Assembly (NCBI GenBank): GCA_030614785.1
Contig: JAUWTJ010000015.1
Span: 1 to 60,256, forward strand
DNA: 60,256 nt
Direction: 5' to 3'
Origin: Alphaproteobacteria bacterium
Lineage (GTDB): Bacteria > Pseudomonadota > Alphaproteobacteria > M2410
In this document: positions 35,714-44,288 of the stretch, piece by piece
Layout: every line of letters starts with the position of its first letter
Numbering within the stretch: the stretch's first letter is position 1
Translations under genes and position numbers: made by a program
Notes under the pieces: model-generated
What the model was told of the DNA's origin: nothing
The model's input: the letters and a program-made list of their open reading frames with translations, nothing else
Database searches by the model: none

Positions 35714-36508
35714 TCATGCGTCTTTTGGAGCTGGAAGGGGAAGGAGGAGAAGATCCGGTGGCACAAACTCTCTGGCCACTGCAATCGCCGTGTCAATCTG
35801 ATCACGAGATCCGCCAGGCAAATCCGTGGTCCAGCCGTCGGCAGCAACATCCCACATACCGGTTTCTGACTTATCCATGGTTTGGTAATAAAGTGCGATA
35901 CGGCCAACCTTCAGGAAGTTTACCGTCCGCTCCCCGTCAGCTGTCACGAGGACACCTTCGTAGGCTTCAATCGAACGACCGTAATCATTTTCGATCTGGA
36001 AGGCCTCAAGAGCCTTGCGATATTTTTCAGCCGTTGAAACTTCCGACCGATCAAAGTCTGCCTTCAACTTGGCAACCCGCGTCGCCCGCTCAACAGGCAA
36101 GAAAGGAAGATCCTTGGCAATGAAAAGGTCAATGGTGTTGATCATTTCATTGATCAGCGGCGGCATCGCTCTCTGGATATCCGCCACGTTGAGAATATCA
36201 GAGCGCAGAACCTTGATGCGCCTCTCCTGATCCGCAATAAGCTTGCGCTTCAAAGCGTTGTACTCGCGCAGATCGGCAAGAAGATCAATTGTCACTCTGT
36301 AGTCAGCAACAATTTCGGAAATCTGATCATCGATCTGATTGATCCGGACTTGCGATTGCTTTGCTTCTCGCGTTGTCGCCGCTGTTTCGTTGGTCGCTTC
36401 CGTCAATTGCGCCATGGCTGGCGTAACAGACAATCCGGAAACCAGTACGGTCCCCAGACAAGCAATGGCCAGCAACGATTTTGGCTGGCGCTTTACGGTT
36501 CGTTTCAT
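35714..36508 (-). CDS. DUF3450 periplasmic protein of TonB cluster
   Basis: The ATG at 36508 (GAGAGGC upstream) gives 264 residues with signal peptide (SLLAIACLGTVLVSG, cleavage near AMA). A long coiled-coil follows (EAKQSQVRINQIDDQISEIV, LREYNALKRKLIADQERRI) with DUF3450 segments IQRAMPPLINEMINTIDLFI and GRIALYYQTMD. DUF3450 genes nearly always open TtpC-type TonB operons; the protein probably contacts TtpC in the periplasm. It heads this seven-gene operon. Confidence 0.92.
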   Translation of the reverse strand: MKRTVKRQPKSLLAIACLGTVLVSGLSVTPAMAQLTEATNETAATTREAKQSQVRINQIDDQISEIVADYRVTIDLLADLREYNALKRKLIADQERRIKVLRSDILNVADIQRAMPPLINEMINTIDLFIAKDLPFLPVERATRVAKLKADFDRSEVSTAEKYRKALEAFQIENDYGRSIEAYEGVLVTADGERTVNFLKVGRIALYYQTMDKSETGMWDVAADGWTTDLPGGSRDQIDTAIAVAREFVPPDLLLLPLPAPKDA

Positions 36509-37185
36509 CAATTGCCTCTCAGGTCCTGGTTGATGAGCGATAAACACCGGCAACCGCATGACTACGGACTGGTACCAATACTTACCTGACTCGAATTACC
36601 CTCTAGAAATTCCCGCTTCCGCGAGACGGCCGACCTCGGCCAAAAACCCTTATCCCTCTCGAGATCGGAGAAACCCGACCTCAAAGCTATTCGTACGTAC
36701 AACACGACAAGCAAAAATCTTCTTAACAGAAGACCTGACTTATGCGTCTCTTTTCAAATTCCGGGTCGCACCCCGTACAAGGCTGGTCTTCCCATTCTGG
36801 CACCCTCAGCACCACAACATTCAGCCCCGCTCAGCCTTCTTATTTCATACGTGAGTACAAATTCCCATAATTTGAATCGTTTTTCAACGCTTTGTGTCAA
36901 TTAACATTAACATTCTGCAATCTTACACCTAATTTACATAACCTAATTGAGGCGAAAGTGGGGCGAAGGGCCGCTGTAGCCCTTGATTATGCACCGAAAA
37001 ATTCATTGCCTTTTGTCTGCGTTGCAAACATGCACCTCACGACACATTTGCATCCACCGTCGCCCCAAAGACGCCCCGATTGGAAGCCAGTGTGCCCGAA
37101 AGTCGGCATGGAGCATTTCTTTCCTGGAGGAAGATTCGACAATTAACCATCTTGCAGGCAGGCGAATTACCGGAGGGCTGCAGAA
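36509..37185. other. Intergenic region with AT-rich promoter segment
   Basis: This is the divergent gap between the TonB operon (minus) and the DUF4126 gene (plus). It holds an AT-rich stretch at about 36850-36950, likely promoters. I see no certain Fur-type iron box and no convincing gene; the short frames inside have no homology. Confidence 0.5.
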
Positions 37186-37836
37186 ATGGACGAAATGACC
37201 GTGGTTGTGAGCTCCCTTGCCTTGATGCTGGGAGCCGGTTGGGCGAGCGGTATCAACCTTTATGCAGCGATGCTCGCCATCGGAATCATGGGCAACACTG
37301 GCGCTATGGTTCTGCCTGAAGATCTGGTGATTCTGTCCCACCCGCTGGTTATCTTCGCTGCGGGCATAATGTATGTGATCGAATTCTTCGCCGACAAGGT
37401 CCCGGGGATCGATACGGGGTGGGACGTGTTGCACACGTTCATTAGAATACCTGCAGGCGCTATTCTGGCAACAGCGGCGGTCGGCGATGTCAGCGAGCCC
37501 GTGGCCCTTGCTGCCGCGATCATCGGTGGAGGCATGGCCCTGACGACCCATGCGACCAAGTCGGGATCACGGGTGCTGGTCAATACGTCCCCCGAACCCT
37601 TTTCGAATATCGGTGTTTCGCTGCTCGAAGATGTCGCCGTTTTCTTCGGCATCTGGACGGCCCTGAACCATCCCTGGCTCTTTATCGGGTTTCTCACCCT
37701 GTTTCTCATCTTTGCGGCCTGGATGCTGCCAAGAATCTGGCGTGGCATCAAACGGGTTTTTGCCTTCCTGACCAGGCCGTTCAGGCCCAGGCAGGTGGAC
37801 GCCCTGCAGGACGGGGTGCCTGACAGGGTGGATTGA
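37186..37836 (+). CDS. DUF4126 membrane protein
   Basis: The 216 residues contain five to six hydrophobic helices and the DUF4126 signature region near the start (GAGWASGINLYAAMLAIGIM) followed by VIEFFADKVPGIDTGWDVLH and ALTTHATKSGSR. The C-terminus is basic and cytosolic. Function unknown. GGAGGGCTGCAGAA precedes the ATG. Confidence 0.88.
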   Translation: MDEMTVVVSSLALMLGAGWASGINLYAAMLAIGIMGNTGAMVLPEDLVILSHPLVIFAAGIMYVIEFFADKVPGIDTGWDVLHTFIRIPAGAILATAAVGDVSEPVALAAAIIGGGMALTTHATKSGSRVLVNTSPEPFSNIGVSLLEDVAVFFGIWTALNHPWLFIGFLTLFLIFAAWMLPRIWRGIKRVFAFLTRPFRPRQVDALQDGVPDRVD

Positions 37837-37882
37837 ACTTTATATGAGGTGGCCCGGTTCAATATCGCAGGTGGAAAAAAGC

Positions 37883-37957
37883 TGGCTGGGGCGGTAGGAT
37901 TCGAACCTCCGCATGGCTCGACCAAAACGCGCTGCCTTACCACTTGGCCACGCCCCA
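37883..37957 (-). tRNA. tRNA-Gln (UUG) with two G-A mismatches
   Basis: Acceptor TGGGGCG/CGCCCCA, D-arm GCC/GGC and anticodon loop TTTTGGT identify tRNA-Gln(UUG); CCA is encoded. The anticodon stem GCGCG/CGAGC has a G29-A41 mismatch and the T stem GGAGG/CCTAC has a G50-A64 mismatch. A C at each A would restore perfect stems. It may be a mutated but functional, or decaying, tRNA. Confidence 0.85.
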
Positions 37958-38259
37958 AGCTTTTCTCAGCAAAAACGAAGCACGCCCTCTGGGACGCTGC
38001 CTTCAAGCGGGCGGAACATAGCCGCTTCGATTGGGCCTTGCAAGCCCCGTTTTTCAACTATTTTTGTAATGATTTCAGCGCTGTAAATCAGCTGACGGCA
38101 AGGCATTCGCGCGACAGGTCGGCCTGCCGAAAACGCGTGAACCTTTCTCTGTCGCCACGCTTGCGAAAGGCAACGCCAACGCATATAAGTTCCCGGCCTG
38201 GTGGGTGATCTGCATGTTCAAGACCCAATCGTCTTCAAGATCCAACCATCGGGCACAGT

Positions 38260-38337
38260 CGGAGTGTGGCGCAGCCTGGTTAGCGCACATCGTTCGGAAC
38301 GATGGGGCCGGTGGTTCAAATCCACTCACTCCGACCA
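38260..38337 (+). tRNA. tRNA-Pro (CGG)
   Basis: Acceptor CGGAGTG/CACTCCG, anticodon stem CATCG/CGATG with loop TTCGGAA (anticodon CGG), T stem pairs, and CCA is encoded. All stems pair. Confidence 0.95.
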
Positions 38338-38477
38338 TTTTCCCAATCACCTTCAACAGCTTGCCTTGAGCTCCTGAAATGCGGCAATCCACCCTGGATT
38401 CACGGGTCGACACCCTACCCTCCTGAGCTATAGTGGCCGCAACGCGCCGATAAGAACGCAACATAAAGGGACAAAGC

Positions 38478-39689
38478 ATGGACCTGAAACTGAGCAAGGA
38501 ATACGAGGATTTTCGCCAGGAAGTCCGCGACTTCTGCGAAAAGTCCAAAGATCAAATGCCCGGGCCACGGGAAATTGGGGCCAGCGACCCCAAACGCCAG
38601 GCCTGGCAAAAGCTTTTGATTGAGCACGGCTATACAGCCAGAACCATTCCAAAAGAATACGGTGGTTATGGAGCGGAGCCGGATGTTCTGAAATCGCGCA
38701 TCATTTCAGAAGCCTTCACCGAAACGAAAACACTGGGCGGGCTCTCCAACCAGGGCATCTCGATGTTTGTCCCGACGCTGCTTGAGCTCGGCACCGAAGA
38801 ACAGAAGAAACGCTGGATCAAACCGACCCTCGAAGGCACTCACGTCTGGTGTCAGGGCTATTCCGAGCCAAACTCCGGATCCGACCTTGCAAGCCTGCAG
38901 ACCAAAGCCCACGTTGAAGATGGCATGTTTGTCATCAACGGTCAGAAAATCTGGACCTCAGGCGCTCATGAATCCGACATGATGTTCTGCCTTGTACGAA
39001 CGGAACCCGATGCGCCCAAGCACAAGGGCATCTCCTACCTCTTCTTTGAGACGGACAATCCCGGCATTGACAGGCGCCTGCTTCCCAATATGACCGGCGC
39101 GGCATCGTTCAACGAAGTTTTCTTCACCGACGCCAAAGTGCCGATGGATCAAATTGTTGGCGAACGCGGTGACGGATGGAACGTTTGCAATGCCACACTC
39201 AAGCACGAACGTGGCATGCTGGGTGATCCCAACGCTGCGGGAACACGTCTCAAGACCATCATCGACATGATGCATGAAGAGACCCTTGATGGTCAGCGCC
39301 TCATCGACAATCCGGTTTACCGAGACCGTCTTGTTCAATTGCAGGCGGAAGCAACAGCCATGCAATATCACGGGCTCCGCCTTTTGACCGCGTCCATCAA
39401 GAAGGAAAACCCCGGCCTCTCGCGCCTCATCGTCAAACTGCAGGGCTGTGAACTCAATCATCAGATTGCCAGCTTTGCTGTTGATCTGCTTGGTGAGCTC
39501 GGCGTGCTCTATGGACAGACGCCGCTGGTGCGCAACAATGGTACATGGCAGTTCAGCTATATGTATGACCTCGGCCTCATCATCGGCGGCGGCACCGCAC
39601 AAATTCAGAAAAACATAATCAGTGAGCACGGCCTCGGCATGCCCAGAGAGCCCAAAGTGGGGCAACCCAAACCCGCAATACCTGCTTAG
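38478..39689 (+). CDS. Acyl-CoA dehydrogenase (large subunit-like)
   Basis: The 403 residues show the ACAD fold: N-terminal helices, the beta-domain signature CQGYSEPNSGSDLASLQTKA, GQKIWTSGAHESDMMFCLVR, and the C-terminal IGGGTAQIQKNIISEHGLGM. The usual catalytic Glu of the YEGT motif is not at this spot, as in ACADs of the steroid/cyclic-acid type, where it comes from another helix. It oxidises an acyl-CoA using FAD. The next gene encodes a shorter ACAD; such pairs often form alpha2-beta2 heterotetramers. Confidence 0.93.
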   Translation: MDLKLSKEYEDFRQEVRDFCEKSKDQMPGPREIGASDPKRQAWQKLLIEHGYTARTIPKEYGGYGAEPDVLKSRIISEAFTETKTLGGLSNQGISMFVPTLLELGTEEQKKRWIKPTLEGTHVWCQGYSEPNSGSDLASLQTKAHVEDGMFVINGQKIWTSGAHESDMMFCLVRTEPDAPKHKGISYLFFETDNPGIDRRLLPNMTGAASFNEVFFTDAKVPMDQIVGERGDGWNVCNATLKHERGMLGDPNAAGTRLKTIIDMMHEETLDGQRLIDNPVYRDRLVQLQAEATAMQYHGLRLLTASIKKENPGLSRLIVKLQGCELNHQIASFAVDLLGELGVLYGQTPLVRNNGTWQFSYMYDLGLIIGGGTAQIQKNIISEHGLGMPREPKVGQPKPAIPA

Positions 39690-39742
39690 GGAATTGGCCT
39701 GGCATAGAGCCCGCCCGTGTAACACTGAAAAAGGATTGAACC

Positions 39743-40828
39743 ATGGAATTTTGTTTATCAGAGGAGCAAAAGCTCCTGCAGGACAGCGTTGGCGGATATC
39801 TTGCCAGCGTATCCACAGTAGAAAAAATACGCGAGACCGCGACAGGCGATGAGGCCATGTCAAAGGAGATCTTTGACGGACTAACAGAACTGGGCGTGAA
39901 CTCGGTGCTCATTCCCGAAGAGCACGGCGGCATGGGCATGAGCCTGCTCGACGCGGCTCTCATCCAGGAAATGATCGGCCGTCATGCCGCCCCCGTTCCC
40001 TATCTTGCCAATGCAGGAATGGCCGTGGTCGGACTAAATGAAGCGGGCACGGCGGAGCAAAAAGAAGTGCTCTTTCCTAAAATCGCCACCGGCGAAGCGC
40101 GCATCGGCATTGCCATGTCTGAACGCACCGGCGCGCGCGAAGATGCCAAGGTCACGTTAGAGGGCGGGACGCTCAACGGACGCTCGCTTTTTGCCCTCGA
40201 CACCGGCTCGGCCACCGACTTTATTGTCTGTGATAACGAAGGCGGCTTGCATCTGGTCAAGGCTGATGCGGCTGGTCTTGAGATCACTGCCATGGGCACG
40301 ATCGACAACACAAGATCCGTTGGCGAGCTGAAATTCTCCGGCACCCCGGCCCAACCTCTTTCAAGCGAAAACGAAAAAGGTCTTGCGGCCTCCAAAATGC
40401 TGGCGGCAGGCCGGGTTCTGGCCGCCGCTGATACGTTGGGCGCAGCTCAGATGATGATCGAAAAAGCGGTTGCCTATTCGCTGGAGCGCAAACAGTTCAA
40501 CCGGATCATCGGGTCCTATCAAGCCGTCAAGCACATGTGCGCCGAAATGGCGGCAGGGCTGGACCCCTGCCATTCGCTTCTGTGGTATGCGGCCTACGCG
40601 GCTGACGCTATTCCGGAAGAAGCCGAGCTGGCTTCGATGCACGCCAAGTCTCACATCTCGGAGATCGGCACGATGTGTGCCCGCAAGTCGACCGAGGTCC
40701 ATGGAGGCATCGGCTTTACTGAAGTCCTTGGCCTGCACTTCTGGTTCAAACGCATCGGCTTTAACCGGCAACTCCTCGGCGGCCCGACCAGCATTCGCGC
40801 CGAAGCGGCGAAGCTGCAGTTCGGATGA
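39743..40828 (+). CDS. Acyl-CoA dehydrogenase (small subunit-like)
   Basis: The 361 residues are an ACAD lacking some N-terminal features of the larger partner: LTELGVNSVLIPEEHGGMGM, YSLERKQFNRIIGSYQAVKH, and VHGGIGFTEVLGLHFWFKRI in the family's C-terminal helix. The middle beta-domain is short and lacks the classical WxTxS/T stretch, which suggests it is the regulatory or FAD-sharing half of a heteromeric enzyme. It begins 53 bases after the larger ACAD; the following HAD gene overlaps its stop by four bases. Confidence 0.9.
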   Translation: MEFCLSEEQKLLQDSVGGYLASVSTVEKIRETATGDEAMSKEIFDGLTELGVNSVLIPEEHGGMGMSLLDAALIQEMIGRHAAPVPYLANAGMAVVGLNEAGTAEQKEVLFPKIATGEARIGIAMSERTGAREDAKVTLEGGTLNGRSLFALDTGSATDFIVCDNEGGLHLVKADAAGLEITAMGTIDNTRSVGELKFSGTPAQPLSSENEKGLAASKMLAAGRVLAAADTLGAAQMMIEKAVAYSLERKQFNRIIGSYQAVKHMCAEMAAGLDPCHSLLWYAAYAADAIPEEAELASMHAKSHISEIGTMCARKSTEVHGGIGFTEVLGLHFWFKRIGFNRQLLGGPTSIRAEAAKLQFG

Positions 40829-41454
40829 GCCTTCGCGCCGTCATCTTCGACCTTGGCAATGTCCTGATCGACTGGAATATGAAACCTTCGTTTCGTCCTC
40901 ACTTCAACAGCGATGACGAAATGCAGAGCTTCCTTGACTGGTTCTCACCGTTCTTCCTGGAATATGTCCATGACGGCCACGGGGATCTGACCGCCAGCCT
41001 CGCACCGATGAAAGCGCAGTATCCCGACAAGACTCCTCTCTTCGAGATCTTTGAGCACCAGTGGTTTGATTTCATGAAGGGGCCGATTACCGGCACCGTG
41101 GATATTCTCCACCGTCTCGACGCGCAGCAGATACCGCTCTTCGCCCTCACCAACTGGCCGCATCAGGTCTGGCCACCGCGCGGTCCGGACGGGGCAGACC
41201 CGCAGGATCACGATTACAGTTTTCTTGATCGGTTCCGGGACATCGTCGTTTCCGGCGAAGTGCGCATGCGCAAGCCCAATGACGATATTTATCTCCATGC
41301 GCTCGAAAAGTTTGGACTTGAGGCGAGCGAGGCTGTGTTTGTTGATGATCTTGATGAGAATATCGAGACAGCAAATAGACTTGGGCTGACGGGGCTGGTG
41401 TTCAGATCGCCGGAAAAACTTGAAGCCGATTTGAAGGGGCTGGGGTTGCTATAG
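40825..41454 (+). CDS. HAD-superfamily hydrolase (subfamily IA)
   Basis: The 209 residues open with VIFDLGNVLIDW (Asp9 nucleophile, DxG form), then LFALTNWPHQVW (motif II Thr) and MRKPNDDIYLHAL/VFVDDLDENI (motifs III and IV). It is cytosolic, a phosphatase or dehalogenase of unknown substrate. The start overlaps the ACAD stop (ATGA), indicating translational coupling. Confidence 0.92.
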   Translation: MSLRAVIFDLGNVLIDWNMKPSFRPHFNSDDEMQSFLDWFSPFFLEYVHDGHGDLTASLAPMKAQYPDKTPLFEIFEHQWFDFMKGPITGTVDILHRLDAQQIPLFALTNWPHQVWPPRGPDGADPQDHDYSFLDRFRDIVVSGEVRMRKPNDDIYLHALEKFGLEASEAVFVDDLDENIETANRLGLTGLVFRSPEKLEADLKGLGLL

Positions 41455-41490
41455 CCAAGTCTTACAATCTGGATAGATCTGTAACGAGAT

Positions 41491-41646
41491 TGTCACCCCG
41501 GATGCAATGCGGTGCACAGTACCGCTTTGCTGGACTCTACGCGGCAGGGCGTGCCCCGCACGCCTGAGAGCTGGGGGCCCAAAGCTGACAATTGGATCCC
41601 GGACCAGCATTGCATCACTTCGTGCTGCAACGCATCCGGGATGACA
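41491..41646. repeat. 156-bp intergenic element bounded by inverted repeats
   Basis: The ends TGTCACCCCGGATGC (41491-41505) and GCATCCGGGATGACA (41632-41646) are inverted copies with one mismatch. The interior has several smaller dyads (ATGCGGTGC, GGATCCCGGAC). It resembles the palindromic TGTCATCCCGG elements scattered through alphaproteobacterial genomes and may be a small non-autonomous mobile element. No gene fits within it. Confidence 0.7.
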
Positions 41647-41690
41647 CTGCGATTCAATGAAGTGCAAACTTTAAGCTGGATAAGCGGCCC

Positions 41691-42239
41691 TCAGACTTCG
41701 CTCACCCTCTCCAATACAAACGCTACTCTTTCCTCCACTGACAAGCGCGGCACTACGATGAGTTCATAGCCGCATTCGCGATAGGTCGCAGTATTCACCT
41801 CGTAGTCCCTCACCGCCGCTTCAAACGTGGTCTTGCGCTCCGCATCATTGGTGAAAATCCCCTGCCACGGCGGTGTGACAAAGACCCCTGGATTGAAACG
41901 ACGGGAGCGTGCGATGTCTATGTGCCGCTGCGGCGTCTCGCGCTCAAGGGCCTTGGCACATGACAAGGCTTCGATGAAGCTGCGATCAAAGAAGACCGGC
42001 ACGGATAGAGCCTCATGAGCCTCGAAGGCTTCCAGCGCCTTTGCAAATATCAAATCAGCAAAGCGCTCCAGATTGACCCAGGGCTGACCATCTCCGCCTG
42101 ATTCGTTTTCTTCCTGAACGACGATGCGGCCTGCTTCAGGCACGCAAATGTGACCAGCCTCCCTCAAGCCGTTGACGATGGAAGACTTGCCGGAACTTGA
42201 GCCGCCGGTGAAGACATAGAAGTTTGGTTTGTCGAGCAT
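41691..42239 (-). CDS. AAA-family ATPase (AAA_28-like)
   Basis: The 182 residues contain a P-loop FTGGSSSGKSSIVNGL near the N-terminus, FFDRSFIEALSCA in the Walker B region and a predicted kinase-like lid (RSRRFNPGVFVTPPWQG). This fits the AAA_28 group, small predicted nucleoside-triphosphate-using enzymes. The function is unclear. It lies 15 bases downstream of the hotdog-protein gene on the same strand. Confidence 0.85.
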   Translation of the reverse strand: MLDKPNFYVFTGGSSSGKSSIVNGLREAGHICVPEAGRIVVQEENESGGDGQPWVNLERFADLIFAKALEAFEAHEALSVPVFFDRSFIEALSCAKALERETPQRHIDIARSRRFNPGVFVTPPWQGIFTNDAERKTTFEAAVRDYEVNTATYRECGYELIVVPRLSVEERVAFVLERVSEV

Positions 42240-42254
42240 CGCCTCCTCTGAGAC

Positions 42255-43199
42255 TTATCGCCCCTCAATCTCCGCCAAATCCTCGGCATATTTCGCGTAG
42301 GATTCTTTCATCGTTGCAGAATTGAGCAGCGTTGTGGCGACGACCTCACCTGCACTATTCTTGACGGTCGTGCGGGTCCAGTTACTTTCGGTACGCCGCG
42401 AATCGCTGATGGCAACGACTTCCTTATCGACGGTGTATTTCTCGCCCACGAACAAAGGTCCCTTGATCATGTTGATTTCAAGATCAGCAAAGAGGCCGAC
42501 GGCGGGACCGCGCGCCGGAATAGACCTGTTACCGGAGTGCGTCAGTACACTGACCATCTCGAAAGGAATAATGCCGCGGCCCCAGGGCGAGGTGTCGCCA
42601 GTGGCCTCCTCGTACCAGGCAGAGGGCTCGGTGATCTTTTTGTTCTTGCCATTGAGTGAAAACGGATAGAGCGCGCCCATGTTCTGGTCAAAATCCATCG
42701 AGACAGGCAGATCTTCTGCGCTCTTCATGCCGACCTTGACGTCGTGGAGAATGACCAGAGTGCCTGGTTCACGCAGCCCCTTCATGCGCGTCGTGAGGGC
42801 TGAATCGACCTTGTCGCCGATGGAGAGGGAACCGCGAAAGACTTCTGTCCCATCGGCCTTTTCCATCCAGGCCTCGGCATAGTCGGGAGCCGTTTGTTTG
42901 ACAAAAGCGCGGGTCTCGTCGCCCTCGTAGCAGACATTGCGATAGTGGGCCGAAATGCAGCCCGCAACAAACCACTGATCGCCCCACAGCTTGTGGCCAA
43001 TGGGATCGAACTGACTGAAGTGCGTGGGCCCTTCAACAGCGCCGCCTTCAAAGCCCATTGTCCGAGCCGTCTCTTCATCGTGAATTGACGTGTGACCGTC
43101 GTATTCCTGCTCGGCCAGCATGTTCTTCGGACCCCGCAAAGGGCCCGAGAGGATGCCATCGTCTTCTGTGATTTCAGTATTGAAAGGGGCGTTTGACAT
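42255..43199 (-). CDS. MaoC-like double-hotdog protein
   Basis: The 314 residues have two hotdog-like halves: GFEGGAVEGPTHFSQFDPIG with WFVAGCISAHYRNVCYEGDE, and a second half with FADLEINMIKGPLFVGEKYTVD. Hotdog MaoC-like proteins bind CoA thioesters; the catalytic Asp-His pair of hydratase-2 is not certain here, so it may be a thioesterase or a hydratase. GAGGATTTCCA precedes the ATG. It neighbours the ACAD/HAD cluster and the kinase-type genes. Confidence 0.75.
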   Translation of the reverse strand: MSNAPFNTEITEDDGILSGPLRGPKNMLAEQEYDGHTSIHDEETARTMGFEGGAVEGPTHFSQFDPIGHKLWGDQWFVAGCISAHYRNVCYEGDETRAFVKQTAPDYAEAWMEKADGTEVFRGSLSIGDKVDSALTTRMKGLREPGTLVILHDVKVGMKSAEDLPVSMDFDQNMGALYPFSLNGKNKKITEPSAWYEEATGDTSPWGRGIIPFEMVSVLTHSGNRSIPARGPAVGLFADLEINMIKGPLFVGEKYTVDKEVVAISDSRRTESNWTRTTVKNSAGEVVATTLLNSATMKESYAKYAEDLAEIEGR

Positions 43200-43291
43200 T
43201 GGAAATCCTCACCTTATGGTTCTTGTTCTGTTTGATTCCAGTATAGACCAGCGCGCCAATTGAACGAAGCCAAAAGGGGAACGAAGCCAAA

Positions 43292-44236
43292 ATGGAAGCC
43301 GACCCCCACGCCTATGAAGAGGTGGACCTTGCGTTGCGCCTGACGGCAGGCTGGGCCATTGATCCGCAAAGTCTGGTTCATGTTCGCGGCGGCTCCAATA
43401 ATGTCTTTCAGGCAAAACGCGGCGGCGGCGATGTCTTTGTCAAGGTGACAGCAGCCTCGATGCGGACGGAGAGTGAGGTTTCCGGCAGCAGCGCCTTCCT
43501 CAGACATCTCGGCGACAGGGGCGCACCGGTGTCCAAACTGGTCATCAAGTCAAACGGCAATCGCTATGACATTTTCGATTCTGCGGAGAGAACCTATTAC
43601 ATCACGGTAACCGAAACAGCGCCGGGCACTGTCAAGGACAAGTCCTGCAGTGATCCGGACCACTTCGCCGCCTGGGGCGCGGCTCTGGCCCTGCTGCATA
43701 ATGCAGCCGAGGACTTTGACCGCTCGTCCTTTCCCTATCTGGCCGGTGACGGGGAGTGGCTGCGCATCATTGATCGATGCGGCGATGCGGAAGCCGCAAT
43801 CCGGGATCGGATCGATGAAATCGGAATTTGGCGCAAAGCTTTGGTACGCCCGGCCGGGGACCTGCCCCTCACCCATGGCGACATGAACATCGGCAATGTG
43901 GCGTACAATGGCGGTGCCGCAACTCTTATTGATTTCGATGAACCCATGATCACCTGGAACGCAGCCGATATCGCCAGACCCTTTCGCGAGACATGGGGTC
44001 AGGATGATGCGCAAAGGGCGAAGACCTTCAAGGCCTTTCTCGGTGCCTATTCGCAGCACAGACCACCCGAGCTCACCGATCCCCGGGACTATGAGAACTT
44101 CAATACCCTCAAGAATCTGGAGATGTATGGCTGGCTCAGCAAGGAATGGACGGGCGATACGTTCATCGGACACAATGTGGAGGATGGGCTCAAGGAGCTT
44201 CGAGGCTTGATTCTTGCGCCATTGAAGCTAGGCTGA
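43292..44236 (+). CDS. APH-family phosphotransferase
   Basis: The 314 residues match the aminoglycoside-phosphotransferase/choline-kinase fold: GGSNNVFQAKRGGGDVFVKV (nucleotide loop), LPLTHGDMNIGNVAYNGG (catalytic Asp), then TLIDFDEPMITWNAADIARP (metal Asp). It is more likely a small-molecule kinase of the neighbouring catabolic set than a resistance enzyme. The ribosome site lies in a directly repeated 14-base stretch (GAACGAAGCCAAAA at 43262-43275 and 43279-43292). Confidence 0.9.
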   Translation: MEADPHAYEEVDLALRLTAGWAIDPQSLVHVRGGSNNVFQAKRGGGDVFVKVTAASMRTESEVSGSSAFLRHLGDRGAPVSKLVIKSNGNRYDIFDSAERTYYITVTETAPGTVKDKSCSDPDHFAAWGAALALLHNAAEDFDRSSFPYLAGDGEWLRIIDRCGDAEAAIRDRIDEIGIWRKALVRPAGDLPLTHGDMNIGNVAYNGGAATLIDFDEPMITWNAADIARPFRETWGQDDAQRAKTFKAFLGAYSQHRPPELTDPRDYENFNTLKNLEMYGWLSKEWTGDTFIGHNVEDGLKELRGLILAPLKLG

Positions 44237-44288
44237 CACTCTCTTGCTGGCACCCCTGATACGGCCTGACATCAACCGGAGTTCACCT

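Noticed and set aside
36509-37185. Fur-type iron box upstream of the TonB operon
   Set aside because: Only loose AT-rich matches could be seen; nothing close to a clear Fur dyad.
38958-39863. 301-residue minus-strand frame
   Set aside because: Antisense of the acyl-CoA dehydrogenase genes.
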